DNA from: Okapia johnstoni
Lineage: Eukaryota > Chordata > Mammalia > Artiodactyla > Giraffidae
Reading direction: 5' to 3'
Assembly: GCA_024291935.2 (NCBI GenBank)
Contig: CM044305.1
Coordinates: forward strand, 90,078,397 to 90,142,396
DNA: 64,000 nt
Part shown: positions 43,886 through 54,905 of the stretch, piece after piece
How positions within the stretch are numbered: the first letter of the stretch is position 1
Layout of the letters: each line of letters starts with the position of its first letter
The notes under the pieces: generated by a model
What the model saw: only the letters and a program-made list of their open reading frames with translations
Databases searched by the model: none
Told to the model about the DNA's origin: nothing
Program-made: the position numbers and the translations under genes

Positions 43886-44155
43886 TTAAAAAGGGAAGTG
43901 AGCTACTTAATACACAAGCAGACTATCTCACCTCCCTAAGAGACCTAAGATGGTCTCAGCCTCCAGTACTGAACTCCGTGTGCACTGAAAACCTCTAAGT
44001 CACATGTCTAACACCATGTCACATGTAGGTACTCAGGGACTGGGTCTGCAATGAATGTACAGGTCTTATTTTACAACCATGTTCCCTGAAGAAAACTGAG
44101 GCAGCCGTCACAACATTCAGTAATCTAATGCATTTTAATGTGATTGATTGTTTAA

Positions 44156-44868
44156 AAACGAGACTCCTGCCTTCATTCCACAAACACTGACTGAAAACCT
44201 ACTGGGTTTCAGGCACTAGGCCGGACACTGGAGACACAAGGATCAATGAGACAACAGCGCTGAACTCCACAGTACACAATCTAGGTAAGGATGCAGATAG
44301 TTAGAAAATAACCCATCTCTTCTTCCACCATTTGACTGCAGTTGCTCTCTTAAAATATCATCAGTGATGGCCTGCCAACCAAGTCTAGTGACCTCTTTTT
44401 AAGAATCAGACTTCTTGGCAATCTCACTCCTGTGACATCTGAGGAGAGACATGATTGAGTTTAACCACCAAGCCCTGCAAATATCTAGAAGAAGAGCTTT
44501 CCAGGCCAAGGCAGGAGCAAGTGCAAAGGCCCTGAGGTAGCAGCAGACCTGGTATAGAGCGAAGCAAGGAGAAAGGTGTGATTAGAGAAGGAAGGTCACA
44601 GGCTAGAGCAATAAAATATGAAGTCAGAGAGAAAACAAGAACCAGGCGATGCAAGCTCTTTCAGGCCATGGAAAGGCTTCATTCTTGTATAATTTTTGAG
44701 ATGGAGTGCCACTATCAGATTTTGAACAAAGGAGTGACAAAATGTGAATTAACATTTTAAAAGGATCATCAGGTTGGTTGCTGCATGGAAAGCAGGCTGT
44801 AGGGAACCATGGTGGAAGCAAGGGAAGCAGCTTTTTACAGTGGCCCATGGAAGAAATGATGGTGGCTT
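44156..44868 (-). mobile_element. L2 LINE, antisense, long relic
   Basis: 44156-44290 is the antisense 3' end (ACTGACTGAAAACCTACTGG, TTTCAGGCACTAGGCCGGAC). 44450-44868 is antisense ORF2 (AGAGCTTTCCAGGCCAAGGC, GCAAGTGCAAAGGCCCTGAG, AACATTTTAAAAGGATCATC, GAAATGATGGTGGCTTGT). About 44325-44425 between them seems to be an L2 piece in the opposite orientation (CTGCAGTTGCTCTCTTAAAA). Heavily decayed. Confidence 0.75.
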
Positions 44869-44962
44869 GTTACGGAAAACAGTCTGGAAGTTCCTTTAAA
44901 AACTAAAAATAGAACTACCAGGTGATCCACTGATCGTACTCCCAGGCATATACCTGGAAAAG
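44869..44962 (+). mobile_element. L1 LINE ORF2-end fragment
   Basis: GGAAAACAGTCTGGAAGTTC, CTTTAAAAACTAAAAATAGA, ACTACCAGGTGATCCACTGA and CAGGCATATACCTGGAAAAG match the end of L1 ORF2. It lies directly between an L2 relic and a BovB copy. Confidence 0.8.
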
Positions 44963-46985
44963 ACAAATAGATTTAAGGGACTAGATCTGATAGATAGAGT
45001 GCCTGATGAACTATGGACAGAGGTTCGTGACACTGTACGGGAGACAGGGATCAAGATCATCCCCATGGAAAATAAATGCAAAAAAGCAAAATGGCTGTCT
45101 GAGGAGGCCTTACAAATAGCTGTGAAAAGACGAGAAGCGAAAAACAAAGGCGAAAAGGAAATATATTCCCATCTGAATGCAGAGTTCCAAAGAATAGCAA
45201 GGAGAGATAAGAAAGCCTTCCTCAGCGATCAGTGCAAAGAAATAGAGGAAAACAACAGAATGGAAAAGACTAGTGATCTCTTCAAGAAAATTAGAGATAC
45301 CAAGGGAACAAATGCAATGCAAAGTTGGGCTCGATAAAGGACAGAAATGGTATGGACCTAAGAGAAGCAGAACATGTTAAGAAGAGGTGGCAAGAACACA
45401 CGGAAGAACTGTACAAAAAAGATCTTCACGACCCAGATAATCACAATGGTGTGATCACTCACCTAGAGTCAGACATCCTGGAATGTGAAATCAAGTGGGC
45501 CTTAGGAAGCATCACTACAAACAAAGCTAGTGGAGGTGATGGAATTCCAGTTGAGCTATTTCAAATCCTGAAAGACGATGCTGTGAAAGTGCTGCACTCA
45601 ATATGCCAGCAAATCTGGAAAACTCAGCAGTGGCCACAGGACTGGAAAAGGTCAGTTTTCAATCCAATCCCAAAGAAAGGCAATGCCAAAGAATGCTCGA
45701 ACTACCATACAATTGCACTCATCTCACAAGCTAGTAAAGTAATGCTCAAAATTCTCCAAGCCAGGCTTCAGCAATAAGTGAACCGTGAACTTCCAGATGT
45801 TCAAGCTGGTTTTAGAAAAGGCAGAGGAACCAGAGATCAAATTGCTAACATCCGCTGGATCATCGAAAAAGCAAGAGAGTTCCAGAGAAACATCTATTTC
45901 TGCTTTATTGGCTATGCCAAAGCCTTTGACTGTGTGGATCACAATAAACTGTGGAAAATTCTGAAAGAGATGGGAATACCAGACCATCTGACCTGCCTCT
46001 TGAGAAACCTGTATGCAGGTCAGGAAGCAACAGTTAGAACTGGACAAGGAACAATAGACTGGTTCCAAACCGGGAAAGGAGGACGTCAGGGCTGTATATT
46101 GTCACCCTGCTTATTTAACTTATATGCAGTGTACATCATAAGAAACGCTGGGCTAGAAGAAGCACAAGCTAGAATCAAGATTGCCGGGAGAAATATCAAC
46201 CTCAGATATGCAGATGACACCACCCTTTTGGCAGAAAGTGAAGAAGAACTAAAGAGCCTCTTGATGAAAGTGAAAGAGGAGAGTGAAAAAGTTGGCTTAA
46301 AGCTCAACATTCAGAAAAGTAAGATCATGGCATCTGGTCCCATCACTTCATGGCAGATAGATGGGGAAACAGTGGAAACAGTGTCAGGCTTTATTTTTTT
46401 GGCCTCCAAAATCACTGCAGATGGTGATTGTAGCCATGAAATTAAAAGACACTTACTCCTTGGAAGGAAGGTTATGACCAACCTAGACAGCATATTTAAA
46501 AGCAGAGACATTACTTTGCCAACAGAGGTCCGTCTAGTCAAGGCTATGGTTTTTCCAGTGGTCATGTATGGATGTGAGAGTTGGATGGTGAAGAAAGCTG
46601 AGCTCCGAAGAATTGATGATTTTGAACTGTGGTGTTGGAGAAGACTCTTCAGAGCCCCCTGGACTGCAAGGAGATCCAACCAGTCCATCCTAAAGGAGAT
46701 CAGTCCTGGGTGTTCATTGGAAGGAGTGATGTTGAAGCTGAAACTCCAATACTTTGGCCATCTCATGTGAAGAGTTGACTCATTGGAAAAGACCCTAATG
46801 CTGGGTAGGATTGGGGACGGGAGGAGAAGGGGACGACACAGGATGAGATGGTTGGATGGCATCACCGACTCGATGGACATGGGTTTGGGTGGACTCTGGG
46901 AGTTGGTGATGGACAGGGAGGCCAGGCGTGCTGCAATTCATGGGGTCGCAAAGAGTCAGACACGACTGAGCGACTTTCACTTTCA
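44963..46985 (+). mobile_element. BovB LINE, ~2 kb, 5'-truncated
   Basis: The longest BovB here, from the region between endonuclease and reverse transcriptase to the 3' tail with (CTTTCA)-type ending. A clear TSD was not found. It joins directly to the L1 fragment on the left. Confidence 0.93.
44999..46980 (+). pseudogene. BovB ORF2 relic (RT core to C-terminus)
   Basis: 44999-45337 encodes the lysine-rich linker before the RT domain (PDELW, CKKAKWLSEEALQ). A frameshift near 45330 moves to the next frame, which continues to about 46980. That frame encodes KASGGDGIP and PIPKKGN, then a TAA (45775-45777) replaces a Tyr codon kept in the other copy. Motif A reads FIGYAKAFD: GGC at 45910-45912 replaces the catalytic Asp codon. 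GGRQGCILSP is kept and YADD is at 46207-46218. A TGA at 46768-46770 replaces CGA in HLMRRADS. The longest uninterrupted piece is about 330 codons. It cannot make an active enzyme. Confidence 0.95.
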
Positions 46986-48812
46986 CTTATACATGTATTT
47001 CAGTAGCATTGTAAAATTGACACTGAAGGTGTCATACAGAAAGGAATAGATGAGGTTTATGGAGCTTTCCTTGTGAAGGGCTTAACATGAGGTTTTATGA
47101 TCACTGAGTATTAAACCACATGGTTCTTCAATGATATAACATTGTGTGGTTTTCGGGGAATCTTCATTCAAGGCTCCTATCCTCCCATCTAATTTCATTT
47201 CTCATAAAACATACCAGTACTTATAACTAATTAATTTTTAGGTCTTCTTAGCTAATTTCACTCTTATGAATTTCAGAAATTCCTCAGTGTTTCCTGCATA
47301 ACCAGAAATTAATTCCCTTTAATTAGTCAAGAAAGGTTATTTGAGCAAAAGAACATCCCAGTGATCACTTTCCCCTGCATAGGTTCAGAAGGTAGGTTAT
47401 GGTCTAAAAGACTTTTGGGAGTCAGAAAATGACTCCAGCCAAAAGCATCACTTAATGTTCCTTTCTTCCCTGTAGCTTTTACTCCTTTTCATGCAAACAA
47501 GCTGTAATGGGCTTAAGAAACTTTATTTTGTCTCATGCATCATCTCTGACATTGTCAAATCAATTCATATGAAAAAATAGGAGAAAGACTATGCACAGGC
47601 TCCTCATAAAGTCTTATGTGCATTTACATTTTAATATAGGAACAATCAGTAAAGGCCATTTAAAGGCTCATTTATGCCCGTTTAGGATGACTCTGACATT
47701 CCACAGCTGTACATGTGCAGCCTTCTCTTAAGGCTCCTGACAAATGAACAAGAGCTCCCAGAGAAGAGAAGATAAACAGTGCCCCATGGCGAGCAAAAAT
47801 CCAGTTGGAAATTGTAAAAGCCATGAGAAAAAGACCAATGTGCTACCAAATGCCATTCACACATGCTGTCTGGCATACCCACAGCCAAAATTCTGAAAGC
47901 TGAAAAGTTTTCAAACTGCATCAGGCCTTGATGAAGCCCCTTTATAATTCCAGTGTCTGCCTGACGAGGTGATGCTGAGCCGTCCAGAAAAATCAGTGCA
48001 GTAAATTGGACGCTGAGCCAATGAAAGTGAAGGGACAGGAAGCCCCGTGGTGCCACAGTGACAGTCATTTTTTTCCTAGGTGCAATTTTAGGATTTCGAA
48101 GAAAGGCTATTTGCCAAATAGGAAATATTTCAACTCTGGAAGGGGAACAGAAATAATCTAGTAATTCCTACCTTGTGAAATAGCGTTCTCCATTTTATGT
48201 GCTTATAAGATCTCCTATGATATGTAGTTGTACTACAAATGCTCTGGTCAAGGCAGTGAGACCAAAATAATGGAAAATATTGCACACAAAAAAGAAGCCC
48301 ACCTAGAAGAGTGAAATAGAAAGATAAGGCGGGGGCAACAAACACATCTGGAAAAAAACACACTTTGAAAAGTACTGAGAACCTAAATTAAAAGACATTT
48401 AACTTTTTTGATGGAGAAAGGGCTAGAGCTATAATTAAGAATGAGCATTAAAGAAATAGTATATATAAAAAAAGAAATGATGTATACATTTAACTGTGGA
48501 GCCCCAGTCTACAGCCCTGTCTTCATTTATTTCAATTGAATCTTCCATTGCAGGCTCTATTTCCAATCCAGCTACTCTCTCCTCTTGGTGACCTTGGACT
48601 ATCAGCTGCCCCAAAGCCTCCAAAATACACGCACTTTACCTACTGCTAAGGGATTTTGCCTACTTCCATTGATAAAATTCTTTGAGAATAATGAATTACA
48701 AATGCTGTGAACAAAAGTAGCACCAAGAATTAAACAGCAAAACCAAGCAGACAAGCAAGCATAATTCCCAGGTAGCATAGGTAATTCCACATCAAGGCAC
48801 CAGTGTCAGGGG
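46986..48812. other. Long unique stretch, no feature recognised
   Basis: About 1.8 kb without recognised repeats. A 128-codon minus-strand frame at 47682-48068 has no domain I know. 47200-47340 is AT-rich with CTAATTAATTTTTAGG. No exon can be supported. Confidence 0.45.
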
Positions 48813-48960
48813 TGTGGGATGCAGTTGACCTGGATTGTAGTCTCGAGTCTGCCACAAACTAGCTGGGTGTGCTTAGATAGGTCATTGTCTTGGTGGGGAT
48901 CTATTTCCTCACTGGCACAACCTCACAGGCTTTTAAATGAGAGCCGTACAGGAGCTCCCT
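48813..48960 (+). mobile_element. MIR SINE 5' and core
   Basis: GTGGGATGCAGTTGACCTGG, TCTCGAGTCTGCCACAAACT, AGCTGGGTGTGCTTAGATAG, GTCATTGTCTTGG and CTATTTCCTCACTGGCACAA follow MIR order. Confidence 0.8.
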
Positions 48961-49214
48961 GTATTGTCTCCCTCATCTCTTTCCTTAAGCCCAGTTCTTC
49001 TTCAACGTCAATATCCTTTGAGAGGAGATCAGAGATGCATTTCTTTGGAGTTTCTAAACCCCCTTGGATCTTCTTCTTCAGACTCTCTGACCACAAAATC
49101 ATGACCAGCTTTTCTCTGGAAAAGAGTGAATTCCTAAAATCTAGTCATGGAGCTGATTCTTATATTTATTTTACTTTCTAAAAGATGGTTTTGATGTGGA
49201 CCATTTCTAAAATC

Positions 49215-49291
49215 TTTATTGAATTTGACCGGGGTCAAACCCACACCCCTGACACTGGAAGCCTTAACCACTACACCGCCAGGGAAGTCCC
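49215..49291 (-). mobile_element. CHR-type SINE head fragment, antisense
   Basis: GGGGTCAAACCCACACCCCT (box B reversed) and TTAACCACTACACCGCCAGG with GAAGTCCCT (tRNA head reversed) show a SINE kept almost only as its tRNA-like head. Confidence 0.85.
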
Positions 49292-50048
49292 TGCTTCTTG
49301 TGTTTAGAATATGGCAGGTATCTGAAATTATGGAACAGCGGTAACATAGAAGGGCACAGCAAGGGTACTTCAGATGCTGGTGACTTTCTAGCTCTTCCTC
49401 TTCTAGTTGTCCAAGCCCACCTTTCCTGCTTCCCCATCTTCTCCCACAAAGCCCAGTGCAGCAAATGTAGGGAAGGTGTGAGGAAGTTAGGAAAGGCTAA
49501 CTTTCCAACTTCAACTTTGGTTCCTAACTGGGCTTTGGCGAGGTGCTGAGGCAGACAGTACCGCCATGGCTGCAAGAATCCTGAGTGGCCCTCTAAGAGT
49601 TAAGATGCTTTTCTTGACACCTGACACACTAGAGGGCAACACCTACACCATGTCATTGTGAAGCCAACTTAGAATGCCTTCCTTCATTTTAGTAGTATTT
49701 GGTTCTTCTTGAAGATTTCCTGTTGGCAATCTGAAAAGACAGTGAATTTTCAGATATTCTCATAAGAAGTTGACAGTTGCATCTGTGGTGTTGAATTGTT
49801 GCCCTGGCTGGTGGAGGTTAAAGCAAGAAGCAACGTTTTAACTTCTTGTGACATTTACAAGAATTGTAAAGCTGGCTTTTGCTGGAAAACTTATGCTTAA
49901 TCTAAGCAGTTCTGATACACTGGAAAATGTTCCTACACACCCACTTTACAAAATTAAACAGAATGTTGGAAACAGATCTTGTTGTCTCTGAAAACAACAA
50001 ATTGTACCACTTTAGAGCTAAAACCCAGGGATCATCTACTTTGAACAC
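49292..50048. other. Unique sequence, no feature recognised
   Basis: Open frames of 83 and 103 codons on opposite strands (49264-49575) overlap each other and show no domain. Nothing else recognised. Confidence 0.45.
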
Positions 50049-50165
50049 TGCTTTTATACATGAAGATACAGGCTCAGAGAAAGAAAGGGCCACGGCTAAG
50101 GTCCTATAGCAGTGAGACACTGGTCTTCCAATTCTCAATCCAGGGCTCTTGCCACTACAGAAATA
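50049..50165 (-). mobile_element. MIR SINE, antisense
   Basis: ATACATGAAGATACAGGCTC, AGAGAAAGAAAGGGCCACGG, CTAAGGTCCTATAGCAGTGA and CAATCCAGGGCTCTTGCCAC follow the antisense MIR core and head. Confidence 0.7.
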
Positions 50166-50373
50166 GGCAAAACCAAATGCCGCCACAATTACTAACCTTT
50201 CACGCCCGTGTTTTTCTTTCAATGGGTAGTTTGTCTTGAGTAACAAAAATGCTGTGAGTAATCAGGAGAAATATCCCTAAGGGTTAGTAGACCTATTTAC
50301 ATTCTATGACAGGAAGTAGGTGAATCTGCCAAATTCTAATGCTGAAGAAGATAAGAAAAGTACGGAACAGAAG

Positions 50374-50419
50374 TTTAATAAGGAGCACACTCTGGGTTTA
50401 ATAAGGAGCACACTCTGGG
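50374..50419. repeat. Perfect tandem duplication, 23 bp x 2
   Basis: 50374-50396 and 50397-50419 are identical 23-base units (TTTAATAAGGAGCACACTCT plus GGG). No mismatch, so the event is recent or sequence-specific. Confidence 0.97.
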
Positions 50420-50594
50420 TTATACTTCAGGACGAGCTAAGGGGAGGCAGTCCTAACAATAGAGCGGCCAGAACAGAAAAATGAGAACTGGTACTGAAAC
50501 CAGGGAAGTATGAAATAGAGGAAACCAAAGGGCCCATGCAAAGTGTTAGCGAAATCTGTATGAAACCTATAAAAGCAAAGAACAAAATCACCTT

Positions 50595-50858
50595 GATCAC
50601 TCTCCATCCATCCAATTATTCTCTGTCCACTTTTATTTTTTTCATGACATCACTCTCTGAGATTAGTTTGTTCACTTACTCGTATATTGTTTATTTTCTA
50701 TTTCCCTCTAATATGTGTGCATATACCCATTCATGTGCACTCACATCCCTTAAGAAACACAAGAGGAGCAACCTTGCATGTTTTATTGTCCCCAGTGCCT
50801 AGAACAGTGCATAGAACATAGTAAGTGCTCAGTAGATACATTTTGAATGAATAAATAG
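50595..50858 (+). mobile_element. L2 LINE 3' end
   Basis: TTATTTTTTTCATGACATCA, TTATTTTCTATTTCCCTC, CCCCAGTGCCTAGAACAGTG, GTAAGTGCTCAGTAGATACA and TTTTGAATGAATAAATAG follow the L2 end. A segment around 50705-50775 is not L2-like. Confidence 0.75.
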
Positions 50859-50860
50859 AA

Positions 50861-52540
50861 GTTAGACTACAACTGATGAAAGCTGTGAGATTAAAGACAT
50901 CCAAGATTATAAATTCAAGGATGTTTTGATTATTCTTACTTTCAGTCAGAATAAGAGAAGTACATCAACATCTCTAGCTCATTTAGGGCAAGAGAAATAG
51001 GAATTTTGATCAATACATGCACCATTATTATGAGAGCTTTTGTGCCATGGAGGTCATAAAGGGGGTGCTGGCACAATAAAAGGGCAAAGTGTCATCTGCA
51101 TATCCATAGGAGGACTTTTGGGGCCTCAAGTTTCGTTTTCAAGATTACAAATGCAATGAGGGATCTTTGGGACCTGAGAGTAACCTTGACGTGGACTTTG
51201 AAATTAACAGCTGGGACTGACAATACTTGCAAACAAAGGGCCATGCCAAATTTCTAAAGAAGCTGGTGTGCACCCAGGAAGGCAAGGAACTCACTCAGTT
51301 TTCTACACCATTATAATTTGGAGGGTCTGATGACCTCTGCATATTCCATAGGTAGTAATTCAACTGGGGGGACTGTACTTAATTTGGGGAATGGGAGAAT
51401 GAGGTCACCTTCCTTCACAAGGAATATTGTTCCCAGTGCTAAAGTTATAAGCTAGGTCTGGAGTTTCTGTAAGAATAGCTCATTTACAAAGAACTATTCT
51501 AACAATACTATGCACATTAACCAAGATTTGTTTATCTCTTTGCTCTAATTAAGTTTTAGGTCAGACATAATTATTCTTACCGTGGCCTAAAACACTGAGA
51601 GTCGACTTGAAATGTAAAAAATCAAAGTAATTCAATATTTACTAAATTTAAAGGAAGTAGTCAATTTCTAATTTGAATTTGTGCACATTCTTTTCCCACT
51701 TTAGCAATGGCTTTATTTTCCTTAAGTTCCTCTTTTGTCATTATGATTTTCAGCAAGGTTATAGTCTTTTAATAACTTGTCATATGCTACAGATATTTCA
51801 AGACCAAATTAAACTCTCAATGCACTTGCATATAACTAAAGAAAACTGTATTAGACACTTAAGGACAAAGACACTATTCTGTATTGACAGCCCATTGTTC
51901 CATGGACAGCATGGCATCTGGAAGGTGTCCAGTAAATATTTGCAGAATAAATAAAAGAAAAAAATCGATCTACCATATGATAGAATCATTTTCACACATT
52001 CAAAATGTCAGGCATGTCTGACCCAGCCTGTGTGTATGTGTCTATACACACAGTGCTCTCAAAATTCCCACATGTTCATCCTTCAGGGTGAAGGCACTAT
52101 CCTTCCTCTGGGCATGTATGTTTGTATAACAAAACACTGCCGCAAGATTCACCACACAGACTGTGCCAAGAAAGATCATTTTAATTAACCTTTCCTCAAA
52201 CACACCAAACTACCAACACTTAAAAATTGATCTCAATTTTCACTTAGGAGAACTGTTTCTTCTCCCTGCAAAATACATACCTTTGAAAGTTTCAATTGTC
52301 AATTTATATCTCCAGTTCATAATCATAGAAATTCACAACTGACTTGTCATGCTTTCCCTGGAAACTCAGTGTGAACCACCTTCCTAACTTAGACTACTTT
52401 TACTTCTGCTCAGATGAATGCTCAGCACGTCTTCCTTGTTTTCAACACTTAATACTTCTCGAAGCTCGATTCCCCCATCTGCATTCCTGAGGCAGGATGA
52501 CAAAAGCCAGACTACACTTCAGCCTCCTAGGATATCCTGC
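50861..52540. other. Long unique AT-rich stretch, no feature recognised
   Basis: About 1.7 kb without recognised repeats. A 9-bp perfect inverted repeat (52028-52036 with 52045-52053) lies in TG/CA-rich sequence and is probably chance. Confidence 0.45.
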
Positions 52541-52544
52541 CCTG

Positions 52545-52960
52545 GAGATGCTCAGCAAGCAATTGGAAATTGGAGCTAGCCTGGAGCTCCGGAATAAGTT
52601 AAGGAGAGGTCAATTTGGGAATCATTAGTGTAGAGGTGAAAGGTGAAGCTATGTCAGGAGATGAAATTACCCAGAATGAGCACACAGCAAGAGAAGAGAA
52701 GCAGATCAATGACAGGACCTTGGGAATTGCTCCATTGAAAGGAGCGGGGTGGGAATAGGGAGAGGCTGTGTGTGTGTGTGCACATGCTCATGTGTGTAAA
52801 AGAGATCCAACAAAGGAAACTTAAAAAGTGTTGAGAAGAAGACAGGAGGTGAACCAAGATAAATTAGGAATGCTTTCAAACAAGAGAAGATGTGTAAAAG
52901 TTCCAAAATCACCAAAGAGTTCAAGAACGCTAAAGCTGGAGGAGCCACTGGATTTTTAAA
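52545..52960 (-). mobile_element. L2 LINE, antisense ORF2 region
   Basis: GCTCAGCAAGCAATTGGAAA, CCTGGAGCTCCGGAATAAG, TCAATTTGGGAATCATTAGT, GGACCTTGGGAATTGCTCC and GACAGGAGGTGAACCAAGAT follow the antisense L2 order. A short (TG)n at about 52767-52781 interrupts it. Confidence 0.7.
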
Positions 52961-53125
52961 CATGTCACAGATAATCCTGGAAAGCAGTCTTCTGGGTGCC
53001 ATCCTTGTGAACTCTGCATGACCATATGCTGATGTGTATAGGTGTATATGCGTGTGCTCCCAACCATCATAAGATGAAATATAAGTGTTGCATGAGACTG
53101 GTACTAGGTGTGCAAGACAATTGTG

Positions 53126-53362
53126 GTAATAACCATTACCACTTACTGACTGTTTACTATATGCCAGGAACAGTGCTAAGCACTTGATATGCATGATCTC
53201 AATTTAATCCTTGCAACAACCCTGTAAGGTGTTTACATGTGAAGATACAAAGTCCGCAGAAGCTAAAAGAATGACTCAAGGTCACAGAGCTAGGAAGTGA
53301 CAGGCAGCACCAGGATTGGACCCAAGGACAGTTTGACTCTAAAAGCCCATACTTCCAGTCAC
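53126..53362 (-). mobile_element. MIR SINE, antisense, near full length
   Basis: CATTACCACTTACTGACTGT, TATGCCAGGAACAGTGCTAA, GCACTTGATATGCATGATCT, CAATTTAATCCTTGCAACAA, CTCAAGGTCACAGAGCTAGG and ATTGGACCCAAGGACAGTTT make a nearly complete antisense MIR. Confidence 0.92.
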
Positions 53363-54069
53363 TGAAGAAACACTTCCATATGCTGACATTAGCGACATCA
53401 TCCGTGTATGAGGGGAAGAGAGCTGGTACATCAGCTGAGCGTCTCCTATTGACAAAAGGACTTTGACAAACATCTCGTTTCACCCATATACCATCAACAT
53501 CATGGCTATGTTTAGGTTAACTTTATGAAGGAACATTTAAAGAAATCGGATTCACTGTTTGGAAAGGAAGCTGAAGCTGTATAATTTCAAAACAACCGGT
53601 TATCATTCAAATGTATTTACTACAGTAGCTCCCAAGGGTTTGAAAGTTGTTTTTAAAAAGTGTGGCATCATTAATTTGGTGGTTGTTATTGATATTCAAA
53701 TCACTGTCTATCAAACTCATCTGAAAAGTGAAGAAATTTGATAGGGTAATCTTAAAGCCTCCTCCAGTCTTGACTTTTTATGTTTCTCATATGCAGGTCT
53801 AATGCCAATCATTTTAAAGGTACAAAATATGAAGCAGAATGGAAAAGCAGCCACAGAACTGGTTTGTGTGTCAGCATCCTTTTATTCCTTAAATTTATAG
53901 AGGCATACTGTTAAAATATTATTAAAAAATCAGTCTTTGGTTGTTCAAGGCATTGATTGTGAACTTAAGTAGAAGCTTGGAAACTCCATCACAAAATGAT
54001 ACCCTGAAAATCCAGGCAAATAATTTGCTTGCAGCCAACTGCAGACCTTATAATACAGCTGGCTATAGG
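53363..54069. other. Unique sequence, no feature recognised
   Basis: No repeat or exon recognised. Confidence 0.45.
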
Positions 54070-54101
54070 AAAAAAGAGAGAGAGAGAGACAGAGAGAGAG
54101 T
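54070..54101. repeat. (GA)n simple repeat
   Basis: AAAAAAGAGAGAGAGAGAGA followed by CAGAGAGAGAG. Confidence 0.9.
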
Positions 54102-54769
54102 TGCAAACACTCTGGCAGTTAATGTTTTTGCTGTCTGTAGAAAAACAAATGAGGTTCTGGTCTGAAACAATTAGCCTCACTGTTAATCGTGCATGTGTGT
54201 GGCAATAATGCAAGGCATTTGGGATGGCTCCCACTGATTGTTCCCTTCTTTCTCTGGATTACAAAATCCATTCAGACAACTAAATAATAGCAAGCATTTA
54301 TGCAAATTGTTAATTATGAGGCAGAGATAATCATAATCTTGTATATTTATAAAACTGAATGTACAATGGGGATTACCAAATGAATTGTTGCTTTATTTTA
54401 CTAGTGGTCGAAAAACATGCTAGCTTTGCAAATAGTTTTCATACATCATTCAGTCCACCAGAATTAAAAATGGCTCCCATAGACGTTTACCAAAGCTGAT
54501 TCTTTTCCATATCACCATCTGTGTTCTTCTCTTCCTATCTCAAAAAATAAAAGCAGGTAAATTATTCTGACAATAGTTTCTGGTCAAACTACTCAGCCCC
54601 ATAATAAAAATAAAGAATAAGTCATGATTTGTTTTGTTATATAGCAAGCCTATTAAGACAGAGATGATTCTATCATGGAGCAAAATTTAAAACAAAAATA
54701 AAACAAAATTTGCAACATTTTCCCTATGAAAGCAATTATAGGGATAATAGTCTTTAGGTTAATTGGCTA
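54102..54769. other. Unique AT-rich stretch, possible regulatory DNA
   Basis: No repeat recognised. An exact octamer ATGCAAAT lies at 54300-54307, followed by GTTAATTATGAG. TAAT-type words are frequent from 54185 to 54660. This composition is seen in developmental enhancers, but no conservation data are available. Confidence 0.3.
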
Positions 54770-54905
54770 TTATCTTAATAGTCACCCACTATGTTTTACT
54801 TGACAGATAAGGAAGTCAAGGCTCACAGCAGACATAGGAATTGAGCAAAGTCACTCCACTAGTTAGTAGCAAAATGTAGTACTCTTGCCACCATGATACA
54901 CCCAA
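54770..54905 (-). mobile_element. MIR SINE, antisense, diverged
   Basis: TTTTACTTGACAGATAAGGA, AGTCAAGGCTCACAGCAGAC and GCAAAGTCACTCCACTAGTT follow the antisense MIR core. Confidence 0.6.

Noticed and set aside
45778..46770. 330-codon open frame as a possible gene
   Set aside because: It is BovB ORF2 (RT motifs, FGHLM region), begins after a stop inside the same frame and lacks the catalytic Asp of motif A.
47682..48068. 128-codon minus-strand frame
   Set aside because: No domain recognised; kept only as a note in the unique stretch.
52028..52053. 9-bp inverted repeat as a functional hairpin
   Set aside because: It lies in TG/CA-rich sequence where such pairing arises by chance.
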